A DNA stretch of 59,275 nucleotides, from NCBI GenBank assembly GCA_001673575.1, contig LZME01000042.1, forward strand, positions 1 to 59,275, written 5' to 3'. A model generated the notes under the pieces. That model did no database searches. It saw only the letters and a program-made list of their open reading frames with translations, and was not told where the DNA came from. This document shows positions 41,896-52,254 of this stretch, one piece after another (the stretch's first letter is position 1; each line of letters begins with the position of its first letter). A program made the position numbers and the translations under genes. This DNA comes from Mycolicibacter heraklionensis. Lineage in GTDB: Bacteria > Actinomycetota > Actinomycetes > Mycobacteriales > Mycobacteriaceae.

Positions 41896-42798
41896 ATGAC
41901 CGTCGTCCTGGTCGACCCCCGCCGACCCTCGCTTGTCCCGGTCGAAGCCCTCGCGCTGCTCGCCGGTGAGGTCGTCTACACCGAGGAACTGCCGATCGTA
42001 GTGCCGTGGTCGTTGCCGGCCGCACGATCGGTGCTCGTCGGTGCCTGCGACGTGCAAGCCCCGGTGCTGCTGTCTTCGGACCGCAACCATCCCGACGTCG
42101 TCGCTCGCCTGGAGGCCGGGGAGGCGCTGATCGCGGCGCCGGACGCGCCGCCGGGGGAGCGGCTGATCGACGCGGTCGCGATCATGGACCGGCTGCGCAC
42201 CACCGGCCCGTGGGAGAGCGAGCAGACCCACGACTCGCTGCGCCGGTTTCTGCTTGAGGAGACCTACGAACTGTTCGACGCGGTCCGCAGCGGCGATGCC
42301 GACGAACTGTGCGCGGAGCTCGGCGACGTGCTCCTGCAGGTGCTGTTCCACGCCCGGATCGCCGAGGATGCGCTGGAGAACTCATTCGGCATCGACGACG
42401 TCGCGGATTCGCTGCTGCGCAAGCTGAGCAATCGGGCGCCCGCGGTGCTCGCCGGCGAAGAGATCTCGCTGGCCGAGCAGGTGGCACAGTGGGAAGAGCG
42501 CAAGGCTCTAGAGAAAGCAGCGATCAAGCTCAGGGAGTCGATTCTCGACGATGTGCCGACCGCGCAGCCGGCCTTGGCGTTGGCTCAAAAGGTGCTGCAG
42601 CGGCTCGCCCGCGCCGGCGTGCCGGCAGATCTGATCCCCGAGACGGTCACCACCGTCACGGTGGCCGCCGACATCGATGCCGAAAACGACTTGCGGGCAG
42701 CGGTTTTGGAACTCATGGACACCGTCCGGGCGGTGGAGAAGGCGGTCATCGGCGAGCCCACCGAAGAGCAGTGGCGCGCCCACTGGCCGCAGCCCTAG
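41896..42798 (+). CDS. mazG: Nucleoside triphosphate pyrophosphohydrolase MazG
   Basis: From ATG 41896 the 300-residue protein has a MazG domain in its centre. The Mg2+ site is LLEETYELFDAV followed by ELGDVLLQVLFHARI, giving the EExxE and ExxD residues. The enzyme hydrolyses NTPs, including oxidised dCTP forms in mycobacteria, to NMP and pyrophosphate. The N-terminal 95 residues form the extra domain seen in mycobacterial MazG. It is coupled to mfd and converges with the PPE gene across a hairpin. Confidence 0.93.
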   Translation: MTVVLVDPRRPSLVPVEALALLAGEVVYTEELPIVVPWSLPAARSVLVGACDVQAPVLLSSDRNHPDVVARLEAGEALIAAPDAPPGERLIDAVAIMDRLRTTGPWESEQTHDSLRRFLLEETYELFDAVRSGDADELCAELGDVLLQVLFHARIAEDALENSFGIDDVADSLLRKLSNRAPAVLAGEEISLAEQVAQWEERKALEKAAIKLRESILDDVPTAQPALALAQKVLQRLARAGVPADLIPETVTTVTVAADIDAENDLRAAVLELMDTVRAVEKAVIGEPTEEQWRAHWPQP

Positions 42799-42828
42799 CG
42801 TTCGCGGCCCCGCACCCTCGCGCCGAAA

Positions 42829-42875
42829 CCGACGTTTTGCAGGGGCCTACTCGTACTTTCGCTGCAAAACGTCGG
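42829..42875. terminator. Bidirectional terminator-like hairpin between mazG and the PPE gene
   Basis: CCGACGTTTTGCAG (42829-42842) is perfectly complementary to CTGCAAAACGTCGG (42862-42875), with a 19-nt loop. It is centred between two convergent stop codons (42798 and 42890). The form matches the U-tract-poor TRIT hairpins of mycobacteria. Confidence 0.7.
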
Positions 42876-42889
42876 GCTCGCGGAGTCGA

Positions 42890-44407
42890 TCAGTTCGGGT
42901 TCTCGCCCCAACTGCCCGGCAGCATCGGGACTCGCGGCTCGGTGTCGAGCCCGTCACCGGTGAGCACAGCGATCCCGGAAGCCTGACGGCTGGTCTCGGC
43001 CGCGGTGCCGGCGAAGCCCAGCGGGCCGGCACCGGAATCCGAGGCGCTTGCCGCGCCCGGGGGGCCATCCCACTGCGGCGTCACACCGATGTTCATATCC
43101 ATGTATTCGTCGCCGAACCCGCGCTGCTTGGCGCGCTGCCGCTGCCGGCGCTTGGCGGCCAGGGCCTGCGCCGTGGCTTCTCCGGGGGTGCCCTGGCTCT
43201 CGGACGCCTCTTCCTCGGCACCGCGGGAACGCCGCGCACCGCTGGAGCTTCGCGCCGACGAGGAGACACTGCTCACCAGGTACAGACACGAGGTCGGCCC
43301 GAATCCGACGCCCGGTCCGCCCCCCGCCCCGCCGCCGGCCGGCATCCCGGCACCCGCGGTGGCCGGAGCGGTCGGCCCGGCTGAGGAGATCGGGTCCGCG
43401 CAGGCGCACGCCTCGGCTCCCGCAGGCACCGGGGCACCCGCGGCGACCGGGGCGCCGACGCTGCCGCCCACCGGCATGGGCGGGGTCGGCTCGACGGTCT
43501 GCTCGACCCCGACCGCGCCGAGCGCGCCCAGCGCGCCGAGCCCGGCGGCCGCGGCGAGGGCGGGCGCCGCGGCCATCACGATCGGGATCGCCATCATTAC
43601 TGCAATCTGGCCCATCGGCCACAACAGCATCAGCGTGTGGAAGGTGAACCAGCCCAGGGCCCCGGCCAGAATCGGGGACATCCCCGGGATCCCCAGCAGC
43701 ATCTGGGTGACCGAGCTGGCAAACGGAAACGCCTCGATCGGATATCCGTCGACGCCCAACTGTGCCCACAACCACTTGGCGATCGGGTCCGCAAAGCCCA
43801 TGTTGAACTGTGTGATCAGGTCCTTGAGCTGCTGTTCCCAACTGGGGGCGGCAGCGGCCTCGGCAGCCCCCGGGGCGACGATCGGCGGCGCGGGCGTCGC
43901 GGCCGGAACCGAGGCCAGCGCCGCTCCCGCGACGCTCTGGTAGACGGTCATCATCTCCGCGGCCTGCACCCACATCCGGGCGTAGTCGGCTTCGTTCAGC
44001 GCGATCGGGACGGTGTTGATGCCGAAGAAGTTCGTCGCCACCAGCGTGGCGTGCACCGCGTGATTGGTGGCCAGTTCGGCCAGGGTCGGCATGCCGGCCA
44101 GCGCGGCGGTGTACGCCGCGGCCGCGGTCTGGTGCAGGCCGGCCGCGGCGGTGCTCTTGGCGGCGCTCTCGGCCAGCCAGCTCAGATAGGGGGCGTGCGC
44201 GGCCGCGTACTGCTGGGCGCTGGGGCCTTGCCAGGCGCCCCGCACTCCGGCCAGTACCGCGTCGAGTTCGGCGGCCACTTCGGCGTATTCCGCGCTCATC
44301 GCCGAGTATGCCGACGCCGACTCCAGCAGCGGACCGGGTCCGGGACCGGCGCTGAGCAGCGCCGAGTGCACCTCCGGCGGCGACGCCAGCCAGACCGGTG
44401 CGGTCAT
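42890..44407 (-). CDS. PPE-family protein, PPE-PPW subgroup
   Basis: From ATG 44405-44407, with a strong AAGGAGGTG site, the protein has 505 residues. The PPE domain (about 1-175) starts APVWLASPPEVHSALL and contains the WxG-type turn GAWQGPSAQQY. A hydrophobic middle (about 250-310) and Gly/Ala/Pro-rich stretch follow, then a basic segment (AAKRRQRQRAKQRGFGDEY). The PPW-type C-terminus reads GPLGFAGTAA...PMLPGSWG. PPE proteins are exported by ESX systems, normally with a PE partner; none is adjacent. M. tuberculosis has no PPE gene here. Confidence 0.9.
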   Translation of the reverse strand: MTAPVWLASPPEVHSALLSAGPGPGPLLESASAYSAMSAEYAEVAAELDAVLAGVRGAWQGPSAQQYAAAHAPYLSWLAESAAKSTAAAGLHQTAAAAYTAALAGMPTLAELATNHAVHATLVATNFFGINTVPIALNEADYARMWVQAAEMMTVYQSVAGAALASVPAATPAPPIVAPGAAEAAAAPSWEQQLKDLITQFNMGFADPIAKWLWAQLGVDGYPIEAFPFASSVTQMLLGIPGMSPILAGALGWFTFHTLMLLWPMGQIAVMMAIPIVMAAAPALAAAAGLGALGALGAVGVEQTVEPTPPMPVGGSVGAPVAAGAPVPAGAEACACADPISSAGPTAPATAGAGMPAGGGAGGGPGVGFGPTSCLYLVSSVSSSARSSSGARRSRGAEEEASESQGTPGEATAQALAAKRRQRQRAKQRGFGDEYMDMNIGVTPQWDGPPGAASASDSGAGPLGFAGTAAETSRQASGIAVLTGDGLDTEPRVPMLPGSWGENPN

Positions 44408-44539
44408 CGAACACACCTCCTTCCCGATTCCCGGCGAGCTCGATCTTCAAGTCGTCAATCAGTAGTCGCGTTGGGGGCCGATTTGGTTCCTTGCGAATGA
44501 ACCTTTGTTTCCCAGCGCCGAATAGGCGACTATGGCGGC

Positions 44540-45919
44540 ATGCGGTGCGAGGTAGTGCGCGAGACCCTGTCGTCGCTGCTCGACGGTGAGCAGCAGGAGC
44601 TGCCGGCGCAGCAGGTCGATGCGCATTTGGCATCATGCCGCGGCTGCCGGCGCTGGCTGGTCGGCGCTGCCGCCCAGGCCCGCCGGCTCACGGACATCAA
44701 CAGCGACACCGACACCGACGCCGGCCCTGACCTGGCCGCCCAGATCCTGGCGGCCGCCGGCGTGACATCGATCACCGCCGAGAGCGCCGACGACAGCTTC
44801 TGGTCGCGGTGGGGATTTCGACGTCCGGCGCTGGTTGCCGTCGGAGTGCTCCAGGTGGCGATGGCGGCCATCCAGATCGCAGGCGTGGACTTCGGCATGG
44901 TGTCGGCGCACGGCCACGGGCACGGCGCTGCCACCGGAGCGCATTTGCTGCATGAGTCCACCGCATGGTTGTTGGCGCTCGGCGGCGCGATGATCGCCGC
45001 CGGTATCTGGCCATCGGTGGCGGCCGGTGTCGCCGCGATCGCCGGGGTATATGCCTTGGCATTAGGCGGTTATGTGGCTGTCGACGCCTACCACGGTCAG
45101 GTGACCGCGGCTCGGATCGCCAGCCACCTGCCAGTGCTGATCGGCTTGGTGTTCGCTTTGCTGGTGGCGCGCCAGCGCATCGGCGGCGCAGGCTCGCGCC
45201 CGGCCCGCTGGGACGCCGACGGCGCCGCCGAAGGGGCGGCCTCGGCGGCGGCCGCCGGTCGGGGTCGCCGGCGTCATCTGCGGTCGGTCAACCACGCCGA
45301 CAGCTCTACGACCATGCGTCGTATTAGCGCCGCGACCCCGGGTCTAAGGTTGATGTTCATGGCGGGAGCTGACCGGATCGACGACGATGCTGTCACCGCC
45401 CTCGCCGTTGCCGCCGCAGCCGGCGATGCCCGTGCACTGGAGTCCTTCATCAAGGCCACTCAGCACGATGTCTGGCGATTCGTGGCCTACCTCTTCGACG
45501 GTGTCAGTGCCGACGACCTGACCCAGGAGACCTTCCTGCGGGCGATCGGCGCGATCCCGCGCTTCGCCGGCCGCTCCAGTGCCCGGACCTGGCTGCTGGC
45601 CATCGCGCGGCGGGTCGTGGCCGACCACATTCGCTACCTCAAGGCGCGTCCGCGCACCGCGCCGGGCGCCGACCCCGAGCTGCTGCTGGACCGCGACCGG
45701 CCCGCCCGCGGTTTCGAGGACGTGGTCGAGGTGACCGAGTTGATCGCCGACCTGTCGGCCGATCAGCGTGAGGCCCTGCTGCTGACTCAATTGTTCGGGC
45801 TGTCCTATTCCGACGCCGCGGCGGTCTGTGGCTGCCCGGTGGGCACCATCCGATCTCGGGTCGCGCGTGCACGTGATGCGCTGCTGGCTGATCCGGAACG
45901 CGGCGAGCTGACCGGTTAA
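44540..45919 (+). CDS. zf-HC2 membrane anti-sigma-like domain in frame with SigC (apparent fusion)
   Basis: One uninterrupted frame encodes 459 residues. Residues 1-45 form an anti-sigma zinc finger (C3, H29-x3-C33-x2-C36). Four hydrophobic helices follow at about 97-116, 141-158, 159-181 and 194-210. The loop between the first two is His-rich ([18 protein letters not shown]), suggesting metal binding. A basic linker (about 211-270) leads to a complete SigC-type ECF sigma factor (about 274-459). No stop separates the parts, so translation from ATG 44540 must yield a fusion. Topology allows both ends in the cytoplasm, so the sigma factor could be membrane-tethered. Free SigC may also arise from ATG 45359. 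A missed frameshift is the alternative. Confidence 0.65.
   Translation: MRCEVVRETLSSLLDGEQQELPAQQVDAHLASCRGCRRWLVGAAAQARRLTDINSDTDTDAGPDLAAQILAAAGVTSITAESADDSFWSRWGFRRPALVAVGVLQVAMAAIQIAGVDFGMVSAHGHGHGAATGAHLLHESTAWLLALGGAMIAAGIWPSVAAGVAAIAGVYALALGGYVAVDAYHGQVTAARIASHLPVLIGLVFALLVARQRIGGAGSRPARWDADGAAEGAASAAAAGRGRRRHLRSVNHADSSTTMRRISAATPGLRLMFMAGADRIDDDAVTALAVAAAAGDARALESFIKATQHDVWRFVAYLFDGVSADDLTQETFLRAIGAIPRFAGRSSARTWLLAIARRVVADHIRYLKARPRTAPGADPELLLDRDRPARGFEDVVEVTELIADLSADQREALLLTQLFGLSYSDAAAVCGCPVGTIRSRVARARDALLADPERGELTG
45345..45350 (+). promoter_or_regulatory. Possible -10 element for a leaderless sigC transcript
   Basis: TAAGGT fits the mycobacterial TAnnnT -10 pattern and ends 8 nt before ATG 45359. 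That is the codon giving the expected SigC N-terminus. No ribosome binding site lies before this ATG, which fits leaderless initiation. No -35 box is recognised. Confidence 0.4.
45359..45919 (+). CDS. sigC: ECF sigma factor SigC (internal start product)
   Basis: From the internal ATG 45359 the product has 186 residues, close to the 185 of M. tuberculosis SigC. Region 2 is [20 protein letters not shown] and region 4 is [34 protein letters not shown], both nearly as in SigC. M. tuberculosis SigC is linked to copper acquisition and has no known anti-sigma factor. Here the frame is continuous with an upstream zinc-finger membrane domain, so this entry is the same DNA as the 3' part of the fusion. 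An intrinsic terminator follows the stop. Confidence 0.8.
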   Translation: MAGADRIDDDAVTALAVAAAAGDARALESFIKATQHDVWRFVAYLFDGVSADDLTQETFLRAIGAIPRFAGRSSARTWLLAIARRVVADHIRYLKARPRTAPGADPELLLDRDRPARGFEDVVEVTELIADLSADQREALLLTQLFGLSYSDAAAVCGCPVGTIRSRVARARDALLADPERGELTG

Positions 45920-45947
45920 CCGCCACATAGACTCGGCTGAATTCGCG

Positions 45948-45965
45948 CTGGCAGAGCCAGTTTTT
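45948..45965 (+). terminator. Intrinsic terminator after sigC
   Basis: The stem CTGGC-AGA-GCCAG (45948-45960) is followed directly by TTTTT (45961-45965). The stem is short, but the layout is the classical Rho-independent form, which is rare in mycobacteria. Confidence 0.55.
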
Positions 45966-46065
45966 GCGGCACACGGGGGCGAAACGGTCGGTCGGTGGCG
46001 TCTCGCCCGTCGACTAGTCATGGAACGATGGACGCAAAACCATAGCTTCGAGGTTGGGGAGAGCG

Positions 46066-48188
<2,123 letters not shown>

Positions 48189-48206
48189 CCGCCAGGGGCC
48201 GCTGCC

Positions 48207-48851
48207 ATGTCCGATCCGAAACGGCCTGACGCCAAGCGGCGTGCCGCGACGTCGCGGCCGGGACGGGGCGGGGAGAACGGACGTGCGCACCCGCGCCGGA
48301 CTCCGCCGGTGCGCCGGGGGACCGGCGCGGCGCGGACCCCATCGCCGTCACCGGCCGGTGCGGTCAAACGAGCCATTGCAGCGGCGGCCGAGCAGAGCTC
48401 GGAACTGCGGGTCGGTTTCACCGCCCGGCGGGCGGTGATCTTGGCCGCGGTGATGTGCGTGCTTACGCTGACCGTCGCCGGGCCGGTCCGTACCTTCTTC
48501 GCCCAACACGCGGAGATGAAACAGCAGTCCCAATTGGAGACCACACTGCATCGCCAAATCACCGACCTGCAGCAACAGAAAGCCAACTTGGACGACCCCG
48601 CGCACATCCGGGCGCAGGCCCGTCAGCGGCTTGGCTTCGTCATGCCCGGCGAGATCCCGTATCAGGTCCAGCTGCCTGCGCCGCCCGAGGTGCCGGGCGA
48701 GCCGGGTGTCGAACCCCTGGCCGCGCCAAGCGGGGATCCCTGGTACACCGCGCTGTGGCACACCATCGCCGACGCGCCGCACCCTCCGCCTCCGCCGCCG
48801 GCACCGCCGTGGGTTCCGGCTCCGCCCGTACCGGTGGTGCCCGTTGGTTGA
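48207..48851 (+). CDS. ftsB: FtsB/DivIC-type septum protein
   Basis: The 214-residue bitopic protein has a basic, disordered cytoplasmic N-terminus (about 1-70), one membrane helix (about 74-95), then a coiled coil (QLETTLHRQITDLQQQKANL) and the DivIC motif ARQRLGFVMPGEIPYQV. It joins FtsL and FtsQ in the division complex. The C-terminus is a Pro-rich tail typical of mycobacterial FtsB. The gene follows eno by 18 bp, a conserved arrangement. Confidence 0.92.
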   Translation: MSDPKRPDAKRRAATSRPGRGGENGRAHPRRTPPVRRGTGAARTPSPSPAGAVKRAIAAAAEQSSELRVGFTARRAVILAAVMCVLTLTVAGPVRTFFAQHAEMKQQSQLETTLHRQITDLQQQKANLDDPAHIRAQARQRLGFVMPGEIPYQVQLPAPPEVPGEPGVEPLAAPSGDPWYTALWHTIADAPHPPPPPPAPPWVPAPPVPVVPVG

Positions 48852-49335
48852 TCCCGCCGACCTGGACGCGGTGGGCCGGCAACTGGGCCGAGAGCCGCGC
48901 GGCGTCCTGGAGATCTCCTATCGGTGTCCCAATGGCGAACCCGCCGTGGTCAAGACGGCCCCGAAGCTGCCGGATGGCACACCGTTTCCCACCCTGTACT
49001 ACCTGACGCACCCGGCGCTGACCGCCGCGGCCAGCCGATTGGAATCGTCGGGCCTGATGGCCGACATGACCGAGCGGCTAAAGCAGGATCCAGAGCTCGC
49101 CGCCGGCTACCGGGCCGCTCACGAGTCCTATCTCGCCGAGCGGGATGCCATCGAAACGTTGGGAACCACATTCACCGGCGGGGGCATGCCGGATCGGGTG
49201 AAATGCCTGCACGTGCTGATGGCGCATTCCCTGGCCAAGGGGCGTGGCGTCAACCCGTTCGGTGACGAGGCGCTGGCCATCCTGGCCGCCGAGCCGGCGA
49301 TGGCGGGGATTCTCCGGCCCCAGGACTGGCTGTGA
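48844..49335 (+). CDS. DUF501-family protein
   Basis: The 163-residue protein is a full DUF501 protein (LGREPRGVLEISYRCPNGEPAVVKT, then MPDRVKCLHVLMAHSLAKGRGVNPFGDEAL), always found beside eno-ftsB-ppx in actinobacteria. The conserved Cys and His residues could bind metal, but no activity is established. The only suitable start in frame is TTG 48844, which lies inside the end of ftsB (8 bp overlap). Its stop overlaps the GTG of ppx. Confidence 0.85.
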   Translation: MVDPADLDAVGRQLGREPRGVLEISYRCPNGEPAVVKTAPKLPDGTPFPTLYYLTHPALTAAASRLESSGLMADMTERLKQDPELAAGYRAAHESYLAERDAIETLGTTFTGGGMPDRVKCLHVLMAHSLAKGRGVNPFGDEALAILAAEPAMAGILRPQDWL

Positions 49336-50276
49336 AACGGCTGGCGGGAATCGACTGCGGCACCAACTCGATTCGCCTGCTGATCGCTGAGCCGGTCGGC
49401 GGCCGACTGCGCGACATCCACCGGGAGATGCGCATCGTCCGATTGGGCGAGGGCGTCGACGCCACCGGGCGGTTTGCTCCCGAGGCGATCGAGCGCACCC
49501 GCGCGGCACTGGACGACTACGCCGAGTTGCTGGTGGCACACGGTGTTTCACGCGTGCGGATGGTGGCGACCTCAGCCACTCGCGACGCGGCCAACCGTGA
49601 CGTGTTCTTCGACATGACGGCACAGGTGCTGGGACGCGCCGTTCCGGGTGCGGTCGCCGAGGTGATCACCGGTCAGGACGAAGCCGAACTGTCCTTCCGC
49701 GGTGCGGTGGGTGAATTGGACAGTGCCGACGGGCCGTTCGTTGTCGTCGACCTCGGCGGTGGTTCCACCGAGGTGGTGCTGGGCGATCCGGACCATGGGG
49801 TGTCGGCAAGTTTCTCGGCCAACATCGGCTGTGTCCGGCTGACCGAACGCTGCCTGCACTCCGACCCGCCAACCGCCGACGAAGTCGCCGCTGCGCGCGC
49901 TGTGGCCCGCGAACTACTCGACGAGGCGGTGCAGGCGGTGCCGGTGCAGCACGCCCGAACCTGGGTGGGGGTGGCGGGTACCATGACCACGCTGTCGGCC
50001 CTGGCTCACGGCCTGACCGAATACGACTCGGCCGCAATACATCTGTCGCGGGTCGGCTTCGCAGATCTCACGGAGGTCTGTGACCGGTTGATCGGCATGA
50101 GCCGCGCCGAGCGGGCCGCCCTGGGCCCGATGCATCCCGGCCGCGTTGATGTCATCGGCGGCGGGGCGCTCGTGGTTCAGGAGCTGGCCCGCGTCCTGGG
50201 GCAGCGCGCCGGAATCGCGGAATTAGTGGTCAGCGAACACGACATCCTGGACGGCATCGTGCTGTCGATCGCATAG
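49332..50276 (+). CDS. ppx: Exopolyphosphatase / pppGpp phosphohydrolase family
   Basis: The 314-residue protein has the ASKHA phosphatase fold: GIDCGTNSIRLLIAE near the N-terminus and VVVDLGGGSTEVVLG in the middle, with E121 in GQDEAELSF. It corresponds to Rv1026 (Ppx2-like), which acts on polyphosphate or pppGpp. The GTG start overlaps the DUF501 stop (GTGA). Confidence 0.9.
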   Translation: MKRLAGIDCGTNSIRLLIAEPVGGRLRDIHREMRIVRLGEGVDATGRFAPEAIERTRAALDDYAELLVAHGVSRVRMVATSATRDAANRDVFFDMTAQVLGRAVPGAVAEVITGQDEAELSFRGAVGELDSADGPFVVVDLGGGSTEVVLGDPDHGVSASFSANIGCVRLTERCLHSDPPTADEVAAARAVARELLDEAVQAVPVQHARTWVGVAGTMTTLSALAHGLTEYDSAAIHLSRVGFADLTEVCDRLIGMSRAERAALGPMHPGRVDVIGGGALVVQELARVLGQRAGIAELVVSEHDILDGIVLSIA

Positions 50277-50293
50277 CGATCTTCCGGCCGGCT

Positions 50294-50328
50294 GTAAAGG
50301 CGTAAAGGTCGGCTCGTCCAGCGTAAAG
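50294..50328 (+). promoter_or_regulatory. Three GTAAAG repeats upstream of kdp, possible KdpE sites
   Basis: GTAAAG occurs at 50294-50299, 50302-50307 and 50323-50328 (offsets 8 and 21). They lie 40-75 bp before a TAACTT -10-like element (50368-50373). AT-containing direct repeats in front of kdpF fit an activator site, but the mycobacterial KdpE motif is not certain to me. Confidence 0.4.
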
Positions 50329-50360
50329 AAAGCGTCAACGGTCTCCGTCGTGCCTGGTGG

Positions 50361-50387
50361 CCGGGTCTAACTTCAGGTCAGACCCGG
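50361..50387 (+). promoter_or_regulatory. Palindrome enclosing the kdp -10 element
   Basis: CCGGGTCT (50361-50368) pairs perfectly with AGACCCGG (50380-50387). The loop contains most of TAACTT, a TAnnnT -10 element. It may be an operator or a 5' leader hairpin. The GTG of the first small gene is at 50413, after GGAGA. Confidence 0.4.
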
Positions 50388-50412
50388 TCGGGTTCTCGAG
50401 AACGGAGAACAC

Positions 50413-50496
50413 GTGGCTGTCGTGGCCTACCTATTGTTGACGGCGGTGATCTTCACCCTGCTGGGCGGGGCGTTGAAGTTGGTTGAGCGACTGTGA
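50413..50496 (+). CDS. Small single-helix membrane protein preceding kdpF
   Basis: This 27-residue protein (MAVVAYLLLTAVIFTLLGG, then ALKLVERL) consists of one hydrophobic helix and a short charged tail. Similar tiny proteins are found before kdpF in other actinobacterial kdp operons, although I know of no name. GGAGA lies 4 bp upstream of the GTG. Its TGA overlaps the GTG of kdpF (GTGA), so it is coupled to the operon. A role in assembly or regulation of the pump is inference. Confidence 0.65.
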   Translation: MAVVAYLLLTAVIFTLLGGALKLVERL

Positions 50497-50582
50497 ACCC
50501 CGCCAATGTCGTTGGTCTGACGCTGGCCCTGGCGGTGGTAGTGCTGCTGGTGGCCGCACTGCTGTTCCCGGAACGGTTCTAG
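50493..50582 (+). CDS. kdpF: KdpF, small subunit of the K+-transporting ATPase
   Basis: The 29-residue single-helix peptide (MNPANVVGLTLALAVVVLL, ending ALLFPERF) has the FPERF ending typical of KdpF, which stabilises the KdpABC complex in the membrane. The GTG overlaps the preceding stop, and the TTG of kdpA follows directly after its TAG. Confidence 0.85.
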   Translation: MNPANVVGLTLALAVVVLLVAALLFPERF

Positions 50583-52253
50583 TTGAGTACCACAACCGCG
50601 GGCGTGTTGTTCCTGGCGTCATTGGTGATGGCGCTGGTGGCGGTACACGTACCGTTGGGCGACTACATGTATCGGGTCTACACCCGCGAAACGCACTCCC
50701 GCGGCGAGCGATTCGTCTACCGGTCGATCGGGATCGACCCGGAGTCTGAGCAGACCTGGGTCGGCTACGCCCGCAGTGTGCTGGCGTTCTCGGCCGTGTG
50801 CGTGGTGTTCTTGTTCGTTCTGCAGCTCATCCAGGGCAGACTTCCGCTGCACCTGAATGATCCGGCGACATCGATGACGCCTGGGTTGGCGTGGAACACC
50901 GCGGTCAGTTTTGTCACCAACACCAACTGGCAGGCCTATGCGGGCGAGTCGACGCAAGGGCATCTGGTGCAGATGGCCGGCCTGGCGGTGCAGAACTTCG
51001 TCTCCGCCGCGGTCGGCATGGCGGTCGCCGTCGCGTTTGTCCGCGGGTTCGTTGGTCGGCGCACCGCAGTGCTGGGCTCGTTCTGGGTGGATCTGGTTCG
51101 CGGCACGCTGCGGATTCTGCTGCCGATCGCCCTCGTGGGCGCGACGGTGTTGATCGCCGGCGGGGTCGTCCAGAACTTTCACCTCAACGACCAGACCATC
51201 GCGACCCTGACCGGTGCACCGCAGACCCTTCCCGGCGGCCCAGTGGCCAGCCAGGAGGTGATCAAGCTACTCGGCACCAACGGGGGCGGTTTCTACAACG
51301 CCAACTCTGCGCATCCGTTCGAGAATCCGACCGCGTGGACCAACTGGGTCGAGCTCTTCCTGTTGGTGGTCATAGCCTTCTCGCTGCCCCGAACGTTTGG
51401 CCGAATGGTGGGCAATACCAAGCAGGGTCACGCCATCGCCGCCGTGATGGCCGTGATCGCCCTCATCAGCGTCAGCCTGCTCAGCTGGTCGCAGTTGGCG
51501 CATCACGGCACCGTCCCGACCGCGGTGGGGGCGGCAACGGAAGGGATCGAGCAGCGGCTCGGCGTGCCCGACTCGGCGGTCTTCGCCGCGGCGACCACGT
51601 TGACCTCCACCGGCGCAGTGAATTCCACCCACGACTCCTATACCAGTCTGGGCGGCCTGCTGACGATAGTCGACATGCAGCTCGGGGAGGTCGCCCCCGG
51701 CGGTGTCGGATCGGGCCTGTATGGCATCTTGATCCTCGCGGTGATCACCGTGTTCGTGGCGGGTTTGATGGTCGGGCGGACCCCCGAATATCTGGGCAAA
51801 AAGATCAGTCCACGCGAGATCAAGCTGGCGGCAAGCTATTTCCTGGTGACCCCGGTGGTTGTGCTGTGCGGAACGGCGATCTCTACTGCGTTGCCGGGCC
51901 TGCGCTCGGCAATGGCCAACACCGGACCGCACGGGCTTTCCGAGGTGCTCTACGCATTCACCTCCGCGGCGAACAACAACGGCTCCGCGTTCGCCGGCTT
52001 GGCAGCCGACGGGACATGGTACGAGACCGCGCTGGGGGTAGCGATGCTCATCGGCAGGTTCCTGCCGATGGTCCTGGTGCTTGCACTGGCCGGGGCGCTC
52101 GCGGCGCAGGGTCAGACGCCGGAATCCATTGGCACGCTGCCCACCCACAAACCCCAATTCGTCGGCATGGTCGTCGGGGTGACGCTTGTTCTGGTCGCCC
52201 TCACCTTCCTGCCGGCACTGGCCTTGGGGCCACTCGCTGAAGGGCTGCACTGA
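50583..52253 (+). CDS. kdpA: K+-transporting ATPase channel-like subunit KdpA
   Basis: The 556-residue polytopic protein binds and translocates K+ in the high-affinity Kdp pump. The four pseudo-repeated filter segments are visible: [41 protein letters not shown] and [13 protein letters not shown]. The start is a TTG directly adjacent to the kdpF stop. With kdpB and kdpC it forms a complete operon. Confidence 0.95.
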   Translation: MSTTTAGVLFLASLVMALVAVHVPLGDYMYRVYTRETHSRGERFVYRSIGIDPESEQTWVGYARSVLAFSAVCVVFLFVLQLIQGRLPLHLNDPATSMTPGLAWNTAVSFVTNTNWQAYAGESTQGHLVQMAGLAVQNFVSAAVGMAVAVAFVRGFVGRRTAVLGSFWVDLVRGTLRILLPIALVGATVLIAGGVVQNFHLNDQTIATLTGAPQTLPGGPVASQEVIKLLGTNGGGFYNANSAHPFENPTAWTNWVELFLLVVIAFSLPRTFGRMVGNTKQGHAIAAVMAVIALISVSLLSWSQLAHHGTVPTAVGAATEGIEQRLGVPDSAVFAAATTLTSTGAVNSTHDSYTSLGGLLTIVDMQLGEVAPGGVGSGLYGILILAVITVFVAGLMVGRTPEYLGKKISPREIKLAASYFLVTPVVVLCGTAISTALPGLRSAMANTGPHGLSEVLYAFTSAANNNGSAFAGLAADGTWYETALGVAMLIGRFLPMVLVLALAGALAAQGQTPESIGTLPTHKPQFVGMVVGVTLVLVALTFLPALALGPLAEGLH

Positions 52254-52254
52254 A

